35,973 bases of DNA from Spirulina sp. CCY15215 (GCF_016888125.1 NZ_JACSWA010000481.1:1-35973), one strand, 5' to 3'; shown: positions 1 to 11,150, counted from the first letter of the stretch. Numbers and translations: made by a program. Notes: generated by a model from the letters alone, not told the origin.

Positions 1-262
1 TATAAGCTAAATCTACTCGCTTTACTGTTGCTTGCAAAGAAGATAGATTTAATTGCTTATATTCTTCCCAACATTCTCGGAAAGCTGGCAAGGCATTTTG
101 TTGGCTGAAATAATCGATTGACTTGCGATTTTTTCGCCATTCAAAACGTCGATGAGCCAAACAAGCATTATACAAATAAGCATGAAGACGACGTGCCTCT
201 AACAAAGTTTGAGACTGGATTTGATTGGGATATAATCGAAATGTTAATCGCCTCGTTGCCAT
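1..262 (-). CDS. tnpB: TnpB-type (IS200/IS605 OrfB) protein, N-terminal part only
   Basis: Reading leftward from an ATG at 260-262, an open frame of 87 codons runs off the window edge. The product starts MATRRLTFRLYPNQ and continues with LYNACLAHRRFEWRK and, near the edge, SLQATVKRVDLAY. The RLYPNQ opening, the YN..L..R stretch and the LQ...R.D.A helix are the usual N-terminal landmarks of TnpB proteins, the RNA-guided nucleases carried by IS200/IS605 elements. The RuvC-like catalytic core and zinc finger would lie outside the window, so activity cannot be judged. A tnpA remnant lies divergently just to the right, which fits an IS605-type arrangement. Family call is firm; completeness is unknown. 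Confidence 0.8.
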   Translation of the reverse strand, partial: MATRRLTFRLYPNQIQSQTLLEARRLHAYLYNACLAHRRFEWRKNRKSIDYFSQQNALPAFRECWEEYKQLNLSSLQATVKRVDLAY

Positions 263-301
263 TTTTGCTTTTCCTTGATGGCTTGAACTATACTTAAATA
301 T

Positions 302-2715
<2,414 letters not shown>

Positions 2716-2727
2716 CTTTGAATTCTA

Positions 2728-2745
2728 CCCCCCTTTTAAGCGGGG
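2728..2745. terminator. Possible weak terminator between convergent genes
   Basis: A C-run and a GGGG flank TTTTAAGC in the 74-bp gap between the ends of ligA and the membrane-protein gene. It resembles the C-run/G-run small repeats common between cyanobacterial genes. There is no clear T-tract, so the call is weak. Confidence 0.25.
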
Positions 2746-2789
2746 CTGGGGCGATCGAATCAATAACTAGCAAGTTGAGTTAATTACTT

Positions 2790-4775
2790 TTATTCGGAAA
2801 CTTTAATTTGGAATACTTGCACAGAATCTTGTTCAAAAACTAAGGTAAAGTCTTGAGGAGATTGTCGCACCCATTTTAAAAACTGAGGAGAATAATGACG
2901 CTGAGTATGAGCATAAGTATCGTACCAATGACCACTTGTTCTACCTAACCAACTGGTTATTTTTTTGTCGGGTAAATAGATAACAATATAACAAACGCTT
3001 CTTTCTCGTAATAATTGCATAAATTGGGAATAATCAATATCTGTATCTAATGTTGTCGTAATTCCCAATGGAAATGATTCATAACCATCTGAATCATCCC
3101 AGCGATGGGTATTGGTATAAAAATATCCTGTTCCTGCTAAATAAGTATTAACATAAGGATCGCTGAAAACATAGCGTCGAATAGGATAAGAATTACTGTC
3201 AGAGAGTGGATTTATACACTGTTTCTCTGCATTCTCTCGCAGGTAATGAATGACGGGTTTTAAATCAGAACCATCTAAAGTCTTGGGAACTTTTAACCAA
3301 CTGTGAATCATTTTTCCGTAAATTGGATCGCGAGGAATTAATGAGGTAAAAAGTAATAAAATAATGATAAAATATTGGAAATATATCTTGTTATTAATTT
3401 TCTTTTTAAATAACACAAATTGAGAACTAAAACTTTCTAACTGAGGTGAGAAGTGATGCAGTAAGACAATTGGTAACATCCAATATAAACAGCCATAAAT
3501 TAAGCGATGAAATTGTTCTGCTGCCATAACGCGACGAAGGGCTTCAATCGCTAAGGGATTACAAAAAAGCAGAAATGGAAATAGTGTTAATCCCGACATA
3601 ATATCCAGTTTTCTCTCAGGTTTACCAAAGAGTAAAAATAGTATTGTTGTTAATACGATTAGCCAACCCACAAGCCCGATCGCATGACTTAAAGGGGTAT
3701 AGCGAATAACATACATTTTCCAGCCGAAAACAGTTTCAATATTGAAGAGATATAAGTTTTGATATTCTAAATCTAAATTTTTGGCTATAGGTTCTCGCAG
3801 CAAACAGAATGAAATTGTAGCCAATATGCCCAAGGCGATCGCCAACACTAAAACTCGTCTAAATTGAGGCTTTAAGCTACGATAACGAAACAGCACCAAA
3901 GTCGTAGCGATCGCCGCGATCGCAGTCACTTGAAACAAAGTTGATTGTTCGTGATTATCCCAACAAAACCAAAGCAGAGGAGGTAAAAATAATAAGTAAC
4001 GCCATTGCTCTTTTAAAAAGAGAGCAATGATTAAAACCAATGCCTCCAAATAAATAATATAAGACAGCATCGGACCAGAAAAGACACTATAACGATAAAA
4101 ACTAATGGCATCATAGCCAAAATAACCTAAAGACATTAAACTTGCTAACCAACTTAAAGGAATGTTATGGGTGATGAATCTAGCAATACGAATAAATTCC
4201 CAAAATAAGATTCCTTGGGTCAGAGCAGAAACGAAAGTTAAACCCAATCTTTCTCCATAACTCAATCCCGAAGATTGTAAGAGCCAATGTTCGTAAAATG
4301 TAGCAAAAGTAACATAGCGATTCTCGCTAGAATAGTTCATAAACTTGGCTTTTTCCCAGGCTTGAATGCGATAAAAATAATCCACTGAGTCCGATGGATG
4401 CTCTAAATAAGGTCCGATATAAAGCATGGCAATCAAGAAACAAAATAAGAAAGCAAGCGTTCCCAGATCGAGGGGTAAATCTTGCCGACGCTGTTGCCAA
4501 AACGAGCAATGAGGCCGAAAAAACCAGACAATTCCTCCCGCGATCGCAATACTAAAAGCCATGCCTGTAAAAATATTCCGGATGGGTTCAACGGGTACAG
4601 CTAACCAACGACTGACAATATAGATCAGAAAATAAACGAACCATCCCCAGGCAAAAACTGGAAGCGATGCAGAATCAAAATCAGAACGTTTGAGGATAAA
4701 CTGATTAATCCCATGATTGAGAACGAGAAGAGAAAAGAAAAATGTAAAGAATTGTAAGAAAAAGAAAAAAAGCAT
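2790..4775 (-). CDS. Large multi-spanning membrane protein, possibly GT-C fold
   Basis: The product is 661 residues from ATG 4775, or 666 if the in-frame TTG at 4790 is used. It has roughly a dozen hydrophobic segments from the N-terminus to about residue 470, then a soluble C-terminal part of about 190 residues. After the first segments there is a loop reading LEHPSDSVDYFYRIQAWEKA. An acidic, aromatic-rich first loop like this is typical of GT-C membrane glycosyltransferases, which take lipid-linked sugars. I do not see a motif that proves that activity. The C-terminal part has a run of Tyr/Thr/Asp residues (YVNTYLAGTGYFYTNTHRWD). It converges on ligA and has its own upstream region. Family not recognised; membrane location is clear. 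Confidence 0.7.
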   Translation of the reverse strand: MLFFFFLQFFTFFFSLLVLNHGINQFILKRSDFDSASLPVFAWGWFVYFLIYIVSRWLAVPVEPIRNIFTGMAFSIAIAGGIVWFFRPHCSFWQQRRQDLPLDLGTLAFLFCFLIAMLYIGPYLEHPSDSVDYFYRIQAWEKAKFMNYSSENRYVTFATFYEHWLLQSSGLSYGERLGLTFVSALTQGILFWEFIRIARFITHNIPLSWLASLMSLGYFGYDAISFYRYSVFSGPMLSYIIYLEALVLIIALFLKEQWRYLLFLPPLLWFCWDNHEQSTLFQVTAIAAIATTLVLFRYRSLKPQFRRVLVLAIALGILATISFCLLREPIAKNLDLEYQNLYLFNIETVFGWKMYVIRYTPLSHAIGLVGWLIVLTTILFLLFGKPERKLDIMSGLTLFPFLLFCNPLAIEALRRVMAAEQFHRLIYGCLYWMLPIVLLHHFSPQLESFSSQFVLFKKKINNKIYFQYFIIILLLFTSLIPRDPIYGKMIHSWLKVPKTLDGSDLKPVIHYLRENAEKQCINPLSDSNSYPIRRYVFSDPYVNTYLAGTGYFYTNTHRWDDSDGYESFPLGITTTLDTDIDYSQFMQLLRERSVCYIVIYLPDKKITSWLGRTSGHWYDTYAHTQRHYSPQFLKWVRQSPQDFTLVFEQDSVQVFQIKVSE

Positions 4776-4982
4776 AGATTTTCGCTGCAAAGTTCAGAAT
4801 ATATCACTCCTCAACCCCTAACTCGGAATTCCAGAACGTTTCCTGTGATACAGATCGCTAGTTGAGAAGGGATACGATCTCTCAAAATTCTGCTTTATCT
4901 CACCTCCAAAACCGAGGAAGATCGCTGCACGGCAAAGTAAATCGCGGGATAGTAAACCTGTGAGGAATTGAGATAATGAATT

Positions 4983-5468
4983 ATGAAAACGCTCCAAAAC
5001 AACCCCATCGCTCGTAGTTTCGCTGCTACCTTAGTCGCATTAACCGTCGCTACTCCGGCGATCGCTTCCCCAGAGATCGCGCATCAGAGTGCAGAAACAA
5101 CCCGCAATGCACCCATTACCCTAGCAGAAGGTATTCATTTATACGGTGAGTCGGTAAATCCTAACGAAATTGGCAAATCCTACGCTATTCTTGAAGTTAA
5201 AGCTGGACAAATCACAGGAGCATTTTATCAGCCTCGTTCCTCTTTTGATTGCTTCCGAGGTGCAACAAAAGAAGGTCAATTGGCTTTAAATATAACCGAT
5301 AGCTACACGGGAGAAACTTTCCCTTATGCGATCGCCCTTGAAAATACTTCTTTAGTTGCTTCAGTTGGGGATATTCCCACCAATAAACCTGGTTTGGAGG
5401 GATTTTATCCCATCGAAGAGATCAGCGATCGCGATCGCGAGTTATTGCAAACCTGTCAAGCCCAATAA
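4983..5468 (+). CDS. Small secreted protein of unknown function
   Basis: The 161-residue product has an N-terminal signal sequence: a basic start, the hydrophobic stretch AATLVALTVATPAIA and a likely cleavage after AIA. The mature part includes AEGIHLYGESVNPNEIGKSY and two cysteines (SFDCFRGA and LLQTCQAQ) that could form a disulphide. No enzyme motif is visible. Unknown periplasmic or surface protein. It stands alone on the plus strand, convergent with the HD-GYP gene, and shares a hairpin (5489-5518) at its 3' end. GAGGAAT about 15 bases before the ATG is a loose ribosome-binding site. Confidence 0.75.
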   Translation: MKTLQNNPIARSFAATLVALTVATPAIASPEIAHQSAETTRNAPITLAEGIHLYGESVNPNEIGKSYAILEVKAGQITGAFYQPRSSFDCFRGATKEGQLALNITDSYTGETFPYAIALENTSLVASVGDIPTNKPGLEGFYPIEEISDRDRELLQTCQAQ

Positions 5469-5488
5469 GAGCAAAATAAGGGGAAAAT

Positions 5489-5518
5489 AAGATAGAAGTT
5501 CCACAAAATTTCTATCTT
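5489..5518 (-). terminator. Hairpin terminator of the HD-GYP gene
   Basis: AAGATAGAA (5489-5497) pairs with TTCTATCTT (5510-5518). Read on the minus strand, the stem overlaps the HD-GYP stop codon and is followed by ATTTTCCCCTTATTTTG, a T-rich tail. It may also serve the convergent plus-strand gene. Confidence 0.5.
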
Positions 5519-7176
5519 GGATGGCTCAAAATTTGATAGACTCGACGTTGAATAAAGATCTCGACTAGATCGCCATTAATTTTATTCTTCTCAACCTCTT
5601 CTCGTAGAATTTTGAGAACAATATTAACAGGAAGTGGGCGCTTATAGGGACGATCCGCAGCCGTTAACGCATCATAAATATCAGCAATGCTCATCATTTG
5701 TGTTTGAATGGGAATTTCTTCCCCCGTTAACCCCAAAGGATAACCGCTACCATCTAACTTTTCATGATGTCCGTAGGCGATCGTCGGAATATCTTGTAGA
5801 TGTTTTGTCCAAGGAATGCGCTTGAGAAACTCATAGGAATGAGTCACATGAGCCTCGATCTCAAAACGTTCTTCTGTGGTTAAATTGCCCCGAGGTAACA
5901 ACATTTGCTCCATTTCTTGGGCAGTGACGAGGGGTTTGAGAGTACCATCGATATCCTGATAGTAATACTCTGAAAGTGCTGTTAATTCCACAAAAGCCTC
6001 CTCTGATAAGGCCTCAAATCGTTTCGTTGCTAAGGACTCGGGTTCGTTAATCTCTTGTATAAACTTTAAATAGCGATCGAGCTTTTCTAACGCTGCTTCC
6101 AAGCGATCGTCAAAGGCTTGTAATTGCTGACAATGAGAACAATTAGCATCGGGAGTATGCTGAGAATTAGGATGATTGACCAAATACTGAAACTTATCCT
6201 GGGCGCACTCCATTTGTAAAGTCCGCATTGCAACCGCAAAACGCTGACGAATTACTTCTAATTGTTGAGGATAGAGCTTTTTGCGCTTATTCAAAATTGC
6301 TTCAGGAACGCCAATTTTGCCAAAATCATGTAGTAAGGCCGCATAACGAATTTCTTGAATTTGTCGTTCGTTAAAATGAAGCGATCGCAAGCGTCCCTTT
6401 TTCATCTCCGTCACTTCCCGAGCCAAACCCACAGTTAAAGATGCGACTCGTTCGGAATGTCCGGAAGTGGTGGGATCTCGTGCTTCAATTGCTTGTACAG
6501 ATGCCTTTACAAAGCCCTCAAAGAGGTGTTCAATGCTTTTTTGGAGAATATTACGTTCGATGGAAATTGCGGCTTGAGAGGCTAAAGAACGCACTAAACG
6601 TTCTTCCCAGTCCGAATAGGGTTGAGTAACATTGAGGGCATTATCTCCGTTGATTCTAATATCGTGGCGCAGTTTGCGATTAATTAATTGTAAGACTCCA
6701 ATAATTTCCCCTTCTGCATCCTGCATGGGTAGCACTAATACCGAACAAGTCCGATAGGAAAAATCGCGATCGAAATTGCGATCGAGTTGATAGGGTAAAC
6801 CAGGCAGCAAATTATGAGCATCGGGAATATTCAGAGATTGTCCTGTTAAAGCCACATATCCCGCCAAACTTTTTGACGTGAGGGGTAGTGTAAACTCTTG
6901 AAACAAAACCGTCGGTAGAGAATCATTCTGAGCAATTTTGAATACGAGTTGAGGCACTGAATTGATGCGATCGACTAAAAAAACGCTTCCCGCATCGCTA
7001 CAAGTAATTTCGCGACTCTTGCTCAGGATTAAGGCCAATAACTCCCTCAAGTTATGACTTCCCGATAGGGCTGTACCGATCGCCAATAATTGTTCGATTA
7101 AGGACACCCGTTGGGTTGCGGTGGTAATGAATTCCTCACTCTCAAAGGTCAAACTCGGGGACTCGAACGCTTTCAT
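5512..7176 (-). CDS. GAF - HD-GYP cyclic-di-GMP phosphodiesterase candidate
   Basis: The 554-residue product starts at ATG 7176 (MKAFESPSL). A GAF domain spans about residues 20-210 (SLIEQLLAIGTALSGS, then AGSVFLVDR and ISIERNI). An HD-GYP domain follows with LLHDFGKIG (His about 283) and HHEKLDGSGYP (from about residue 470), the two signature motifs of phosphodiesterases that hydrolyse cyclic-di-GMP. Between them is an unusual insert of about 150 residues containing CSHC. Both metal-binding signatures are intact, so activity is plausible. Expression is probably coupled to a 12-codon ORF whose TGA overlaps this ATG as ATGA. The TTG further upstream in the same frame lacks a ribosome-binding site. 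Confidence 0.88.
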   Translation of the reverse strand: MKAFESPSLTFESEEFITTATQRVSLIEQLLAIGTALSGSHNLRELLALILSKSREITCSDAGSVFLVDRINSVPQLVFKIAQNDSLPTVLFQEFTLPLTSKSLAGYVALTGQSLNIPDAHNLLPGLPYQLDRNFDRDFSYRTCSVLVLPMQDAEGEIIGVLQLINRKLRHDIRINGDNALNVTQPYSDWEERLVRSLASQAAISIERNILQKSIEHLFEGFVKASVQAIEARDPTTSGHSERVASLTVGLAREVTEMKKGRLRSLHFNERQIQEIRYAALLHDFGKIGVPEAILNKRKKLYPQQLEVIRQRFAVAMRTLQMECAQDKFQYLVNHPNSQHTPDANCSHCQQLQAFDDRLEAALEKLDRYLKFIQEINEPESLATKRFEALSEEAFVELTALSEYYYQDIDGTLKPLVTAQEMEQMLLPRGNLTTEERFEIEAHVTHSYEFLKRIPWTKHLQDIPTIAYGHHEKLDGSGYPLGLTGEEIPIQTQMMSIADIYDALTAADRPYKRPLPVNIVLKILREEVEKNKINGDLVEIFIQRRVYQILSHPR

Positions 7177-7211
7177 AACTGTTCGGGGGTACTGCACATC
7201 TGAAAACCCAT
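7173..7211 (-). CDS. 12-codon leader ORF overlapping the HD-GYP start
   Basis: On the minus strand, AGGAGG (complement of 7220-7225) is followed after 8 bases by ATG 7211 and the frame MGFQMCSTPEQL. It stops at TGA (7173-7175), overlapping the ATG of the GAF/HD-GYP gene by two bases. The HD-GYP ATG has no Shine-Dalgarno of its own. This is the layout of a translationally coupled leader ORF. It could be chance, but the strong, well-spaced AGGAGG and the exact overlap argue for it. Confidence 0.5.
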   Translation of the reverse strand: MGFQMCSTPEQL

Positions 7212-7314
7212 CGACGAGTCCTCCTGGGAAGATACTTCGCAAATGGGGCTACGTTATTCAGTCTAACTCGCATGACTTTATTTGCCGATTTTTGTCTTGC
7301 TTAGATTTTTAGAT

Positions 7315-8961
7315 TTACTGTCTATTTTGACGATCGCACTGCATTCTTAACGCCAGTATATGCTCGCAGGGTCCCTTATATAATTTATTCTGTTGAAACC
7401 AATTGCAAGTACATTCGGCTTGGACGAGACGGCGATCGCTATCAATAACTAAATAGGGTTCGTAAGTGCGATCGCGATCGCCAACAGTTCCTTGCACAGT
7501 ATGGTCGCTTTCCAAGTCTCCCGCGATACTCGTAACCCCTACGCTATTATTCTCTAAAAAACGAGTTGCTTTTTCTTCTCGTTCATTCGCAAAGCGCAAT
7601 CTTTCCATCGGTAAAGGTTCGCGACTCAACTCCCGCACGCGATATACTTGTTTATTGAGATCGTAAATTGCTCGACCTGCTTGAGTATAAGCACTTAATG
7701 CTGCCAAAATGACACTACGATCTAAATTTAAGCGCTTGGCTAAATCTCCCACAGATTCCGCCCAATTTTCCTGCAAACTCGTAAATACTTGTTGCTGGGT
7801 GAAAGCATCTACCTCTGTCCTAGAGGTCATCAGGTCAAAATTCCCCGATCCCGACCAATCATTTGCACTCCATCCCGATAACCCCAAGGTGAAAGACATA
7901 TCCCCCAGATCCGCCACGTAAAAAGAAGGCATTCCCGTGCCGAGGAGATGTACGGTAAACTTCTTAGCAATGGGGAGAAGACGTTCGAGAATGAGAAGAC
8001 GACGACGACCCCAAACTCTGATAACTTGTGCTTGGGTTCCCTTGTATAGCGATCGCGGACAAATTATCTCTATCTCCCAGGGTTCAAAAACAATCTTGAT
8101 CGGTTGTCCAGGAGTCAAATGGTAGCGCATCCCTCTCGGACTCTGTTTTTCTTTGTAGCGTCGCAGGATAAAGCAAATATTATAAACATCCATCGGCTGC
8201 AATTCCAACTGAACTGCTGGGAGAGACATAGCGGAACTCACTTGTAAGAACCCTCGCACCCAACTATCCGGTAAATCGATTTTCACTTCCTTATAAGTAT
8301 CTTCTTGGGTTGTTTGTACCTCAAACCCTGAAGGATCGACTTGAAATAAGGTATTTTTATAACTGCGAATTTTTTGAAATTCGTTGTAGAGATCCGCCGA
8401 ATAATCAATATTAGTTGTCCCGCAAGCAAACTCATTAATGTTTTTAAAAACCTCGTAACTTGCCCCCAAACGACCATAACTCGATTCATCCTGAGAAAAA
8501 CACTCAAAAAATACTTCATCAGGATGGACGGTAATCACCGGATCGAGAACAAACCACATATCGCGATCGCGTTCGTAGAGATAGTCATAGTAGTCTCTTT
8601 GTGCTTTGTAATATTCCGACCAACGGTTGCTTTTACGTTGATAGAGGTCTTTAAGTTCGCTCTGTAAAGTTTGTATCTGTTCCCGTATCTCCGATCGCTG
8701 TGCGGCGATTAACTGCCAGTCTAGGTCATCTTGTTGCGATCGCCATATTTTATATTCGGTACGATCTTTGGGTTTAAAGCGCAGATCCGAGACGACGACA
8801 TCATGTAAAGCACTAATAGCCTCACGAAAAGCAATATTTTTCCGCAATTCGCCAACAAAATAAGTGGGTTGACGCTTCGTGTCAGGAGAAAAGGACATTT
8901 GCGTACTATTTCCACTGTCACTAACCGCAGTGCTACCGCTATATGCGTAATTAAATTCCAT
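7315..8961 (-). CDS. SWIM zinc-finger protein of unknown function
   Basis: The 548-residue product ends in a SWIM finger: CTC at 517-519 and CEH at 532-534 (CxC...CxH), a zinc-binding fold used for DNA or protein contacts. Before it is ITSIAGDLESDHTVQGTVG with basic flanks. A possible winged-helix stretch lies near residues 400-460 (GDLAKRLNLDRSVILAALSA). The N-terminal third contains a charged helical region (about 75-130). The rest is not recognised. SWIM proteins in other bacteria are often encoded near MoxR/VWA genes, but none is present here. The neighbour upstream on the same strand is cpcT. A 72-bp gap separates the stop from the HD-GYP TTG/leader region. Confidence 0.8.
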   Translation of the reverse strand: MEFNYAYSGSTAVSDSGNSTQMSFSPDTKRQPTYFVGELRKNIAFREAISALHDVVVSDLRFKPKDRTEYKIWRSQQDDLDWQLIAAQRSEIREQIQTLQSELKDLYQRKSNRWSEYYKAQRDYYDYLYERDRDMWFVLDPVITVHPDEVFFECFSQDESSYGRLGASYEVFKNINEFACGTTNIDYSADLYNEFQKIRSYKNTLFQVDPSGFEVQTTQEDTYKEVKIDLPDSWVRGFLQVSSAMSLPAVQLELQPMDVYNICFILRRYKEKQSPRGMRYHLTPGQPIKIVFEPWEIEIICPRSLYKGTQAQVIRVWGRRRLLILERLLPIAKKFTVHLLGTGMPSFYVADLGDMSFTLGLSGWSANDWSGSGNFDLMTSRTEVDAFTQQQVFTSLQENWAESVGDLAKRLNLDRSVILAALSAYTQAGRAIYDLNKQVYRVRELSREPLPMERLRFANEREEKATRFLENNSVGVTSIAGDLESDHTVQGTVGDRDRTYEPYLVIDSDRRLVQAECTCNWFQQNKLYKGPCEHILALRMQCDRQNRQ

Positions 8962-9035
8962 CGCGATCGGTTGGGATTAAGGGTGACGATCTCATTATAA
9001 TCAACATCTGTACTGGTTGGCAAAAAATGAGGGAA

Positions 9036-9062
9036 AGAAATATTTCTTTGAGAAATATTTCT
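9036..9062 (-). terminator. 12-bp hairpin 3' of cpcT
   Basis: AGAAATATTTCT occurs at 9036-9047 and 9051-9062. Each copy is itself palindromic, and together they fold into a 12-bp stem with a 3-base loop. On the minus strand it lies just after the cpcT stop and is followed by TTCCCTCATTTTTTG. The stem is AT-rich, so it is only a possible terminator. Confidence 0.45.
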
Positions 9063-9069
9063 CTACTCT

Positions 9070-9669
9070 TTAAATAATAAGAGTATTAACCTCATGGGCA
9101 AAACTTTCTCCACGTTGGAAATGAAAGGACCCGGCGATCGCCCCCCAAATTTGCTCATTGGTTTGCGGATCGAGTCCCTTCTCCCAACTGATAAGTTTTT
9201 CTGCATCAACGGTAAACTTGCTGTCTAAATAGGTTTCCTTGTCCTTTCGTATTACTTTACACGCTTTTCCTGGTTCAACTTCCCCTTGAAAACTATTTCC
9301 TGTCCAACGGACAATAAAATCGCAACCTGGTAACTTCTCTAAATGTTCTGGGGTTAATTCTGGCAAGCGATCGCGATCGCGCACTGCACCGTAAAATTTT
9401 TCTTGGTCTTTAATCCTATAATTTTCAATCCCAAGGCGATCGTCTACTACTTTTAATTTTAATACCCGCAAGCGATAGGGTTGATTTAACATAAAATCAT
9501 AAGCCTGTTCGAGCAGTAAACTCACCCCCGATAATAACTCTACGGGTAACGGTCGCATACAGACGCGAATATGAGCGAAAAAGGGGGGATTTTCGATTGC
9601 TTGTTCTTGATTGCTAAAATCGGCGGACATCCAGCGAGCAAGGGTAAGAATATCGGTTGAATGAGACAT
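9070..9669 (-). CDS. cpcT: Phycobiliprotein chromophore lyase, CpcT/CpeT family
   Basis: The 199-residue product matches the CpcT/CpeT family from end to end: ARWMSADFSNQEQAIENPPF, HIRVCMRPLP, LLLEQAYDFMLNQPYRLRVL, KFYGAVRDRDRLPELTPEHL, KLPGCDFIVRWTGNSFQGE and WGAIAGSFHFQRGE. Members attach phycocyanobilin to the beta-subunit cysteine near position 153-155 of phycocyanin, or play related roles on phycoerythrin, in the cytoplasm before phycobilisome assembly. The gene lies alone between unrelated genes, as bilin lyases often do. The start ATG 9669 gives the expected length. Assigning CpcT rather than a CpeT paralogue is an inference. Confidence 0.92.
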   Translation of the reverse strand: MSHSTDILTLARWMSADFSNQEQAIENPPFFAHIRVCMRPLPVELLSGVSLLLEQAYDFMLNQPYRLRVLKLKVVDDRLGIENYRIKDQEKFYGAVRDRDRLPELTPEHLEKLPGCDFIVRWTGNSFQGEVEPGKACKVIRKDKETYLDSKFTVDAEKLISWEKGLDPQTNEQIWGAIAGSFHFQRGESFAHEVNTLII

Positions 9670-9697
9670 AAAAATTCAAAATTCAAAACTCAAAATT
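9670..9697. repeat. AAAATTC short tandem repeat
   Basis: Imperfect heptamer-like repeats of AAAATTC/AAAACTC lie just upstream of cpcT. Such runs are frequent between cyanobacterial genes. They fill almost the whole gap to the phytase-like gene. Confidence 0.6.
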
Positions 9698-9703
9698 AGT
9701 CTA

Positions 9704-10876
9704 TCATGGTTTTTCTTGAAAGCGAAAAACTAAAAATTGCGTGACTTGCCGTTCATTAAAGTTATCATCACTGACTAAGATTAAACTTGGCGATCCATCA
9801 GGTAAACGCCCAGCAAAGGTCATTCCCTCTAAATTATCGAGGACAATGCCCAAATCTTGCAAATCCAGTAATAATTGTTTGCGTAGCGGAGTTACGGTAC
9901 TCAGATCGCCTTTTAACGTGGCAATGCGAGAAGTATCCGTTGCTCCTCCTGTAGCAATTTGAAACAATTTTGCACCTGCTTCTATACCGTCAAATGTTCG
10001 TTCTAAACTGAGGAGAAATCCTTCGCGATCGAGAGCAAGTATTTCCGTTAATCCGTTAGCAATAACCCCTTCTGAGGTAGGATCGAGGAGATAAAGATTC
10101 TCGGAAATGAGTAAAGGCGAACCAATAGGGTTGATAACATAATGTAAAAGGCGAATGCGGGGAGAAACTTCAGGGTTTGGCTCAATATTATGATCAATAT
10201 TATGATCAATATTATCTTGAACTAGGGCAAATTCTGGGGCAGTAAAAACGCGATAGGGGTCTTCAGGAATTAAACCAGAAATCCCGATCGCCAGTGCTTC
10301 AAAACCCAAATTTTCTTGGACTCCGTGAGGGATATCTTCTTTGCGGATAGGTTGGTTGGGTAAAAAACGGGCAGGAAGGGGAATTTCTGTGAGATATTGT
10401 CCAGTTTGGCGATCGAATTCTGCTACGAAAGGATCGATTTTGCGACTAGGTACTCCTTCACTTGATATTAATAACGTCCCTCTGGGTGTCAGCGCAATGC
10501 CTTCAGGATCGATCGCCCCTTGTGCATAAGAATTTCCCCTTTCATCTTTAAGAAATGTTACATTTTTGACTTCAATCCGAGGCGATTCTTCAGAGGACAA
10601 TGTTAGATTGAGGGTGTAGAAGCGAGCATTGTCGCGATCGTCCGAGAGGGCATAGAAAATATTGCGATCGCGATCGTAAGTAATACCCGATAGTCCCCCC
10701 ACTCTCGTCCCCTTATACTCCATTTTGGGCAATTGTGCCTCCCCGACAAATTCGAGGGATACATCTAAAAATAAACGCTCTCGGGCGCTAATTTGAGAAG
10801 GGGTGCAAGCAGAAAGCGCGATCGCAACTACAGCAGCAAGGATGAGGGAAAATAAAGATTTTTGATCCATTTTCAT
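9704..10876 (-). CDS. Phytase-like (esterase-like) lipoprotein
   Basis: The 390-residue product begins with a lipoprotein signal: LFSLILAAVVAIALSAC, with Cys24 as lipidation site. The mature protein has the start of the phytase-like beta-propeller family: GLSGITYDRDRNIFYALSDD, then AIDPEGIALTPRGTLLISSE and, late, LEGMTFAGRLPDGSPSLILV and SDDNF. The family is often annotated as esterase-like activity of phytase; the substrate of this member is unknown. Expected at a membrane or in the periplasm. Oddity: a 12-bp unit repeated three times (10182-10217) adds DHNIDHNIE to a loop. Same strand as cpcT with 34 bases between them. Confidence 0.85.
   Translation of the reverse strand: MKMDQKSLFSLILAAVVAIALSACTPSQISARERLFLDVSLEFVGEAQLPKMEYKGTRVGGLSGITYDRDRNIFYALSDDRDNARFYTLNLTLSSEESPRIEVKNVTFLKDERGNSYAQGAIDPEGIALTPRGTLLISSEGVPSRKIDPFVAEFDRQTGQYLTEIPLPARFLPNQPIRKEDIPHGVQENLGFEALAIGISGLIPEDPYRVFTAPEFALVQDNIDHNIDHNIEPNPEVSPRIRLLHYVINPIGSPLLISENLYLLDPTSEGVIANGLTEILALDREGFLLSLERTFDGIEAGAKLFQIATGGATDTSRIATLKGDLSTVTPLRKQLLLDLQDLGIVLDNLEGMTFAGRLPDGSPSLILVSDDNFNERQVTQFLVFRFQEKP
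10182..10217 (-). repeat. 12-bp x3 in-frame repeat
   Basis: TCAATATTATGA occurs three times in tandem (the last copy with changes at its end). On the minus strand it encodes DNIDHNIDHNIE in the phytase-like protein. Frame is kept because the unit is four codons. Confidence 0.8.
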
Positions 10877-10967
10877 TGTATTTTATGATATCGATCGCGA
10901 TCGAACAATAAAGGCAGTTTAACCCTTGAGATTCCACAATTTCTCAACCTGTGTAGAAGTACCGATA

Positions 10968-11043
10968 AATTGCTGATCGATCTTGGAGGACAGAACTTCC
11001 AAAATCAGTAGATTCAGCAGATTTGTAGTCAAGATCAGCAATT
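10968..11043. repeat. Inverted repeat in the 10877-11150 gap
   Basis: AATTGCTGATC followed by CTTG (10968-10984, with a 3-base extra GAT) is complementary to CAAGATCAGCAATT (11030-11043), with about 45 bases between. It lies in the 274-bp divergent gap between the phytase-like gene and the unknown plus-strand pair. It could be a leader hairpin or a paired operator site; nothing else in the gap is recognised. Confidence 0.45.
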
Positions 11044-11150
11044 CTGCGGATAATTCCGAAGGGACAAGTAAGAGAAAATAGATTCAAATCAGAATTTTCA
11101 CGGCACAAGAATTTTTAGAGCAGAGTATTATATAACTAGGAGCGCCCATC

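Noticed and set aside
10877-11150. Cobalamin riboswitch or other known riboswitch
   Set aside because: No conserved riboswitch core is visible here or upstream of cobM.
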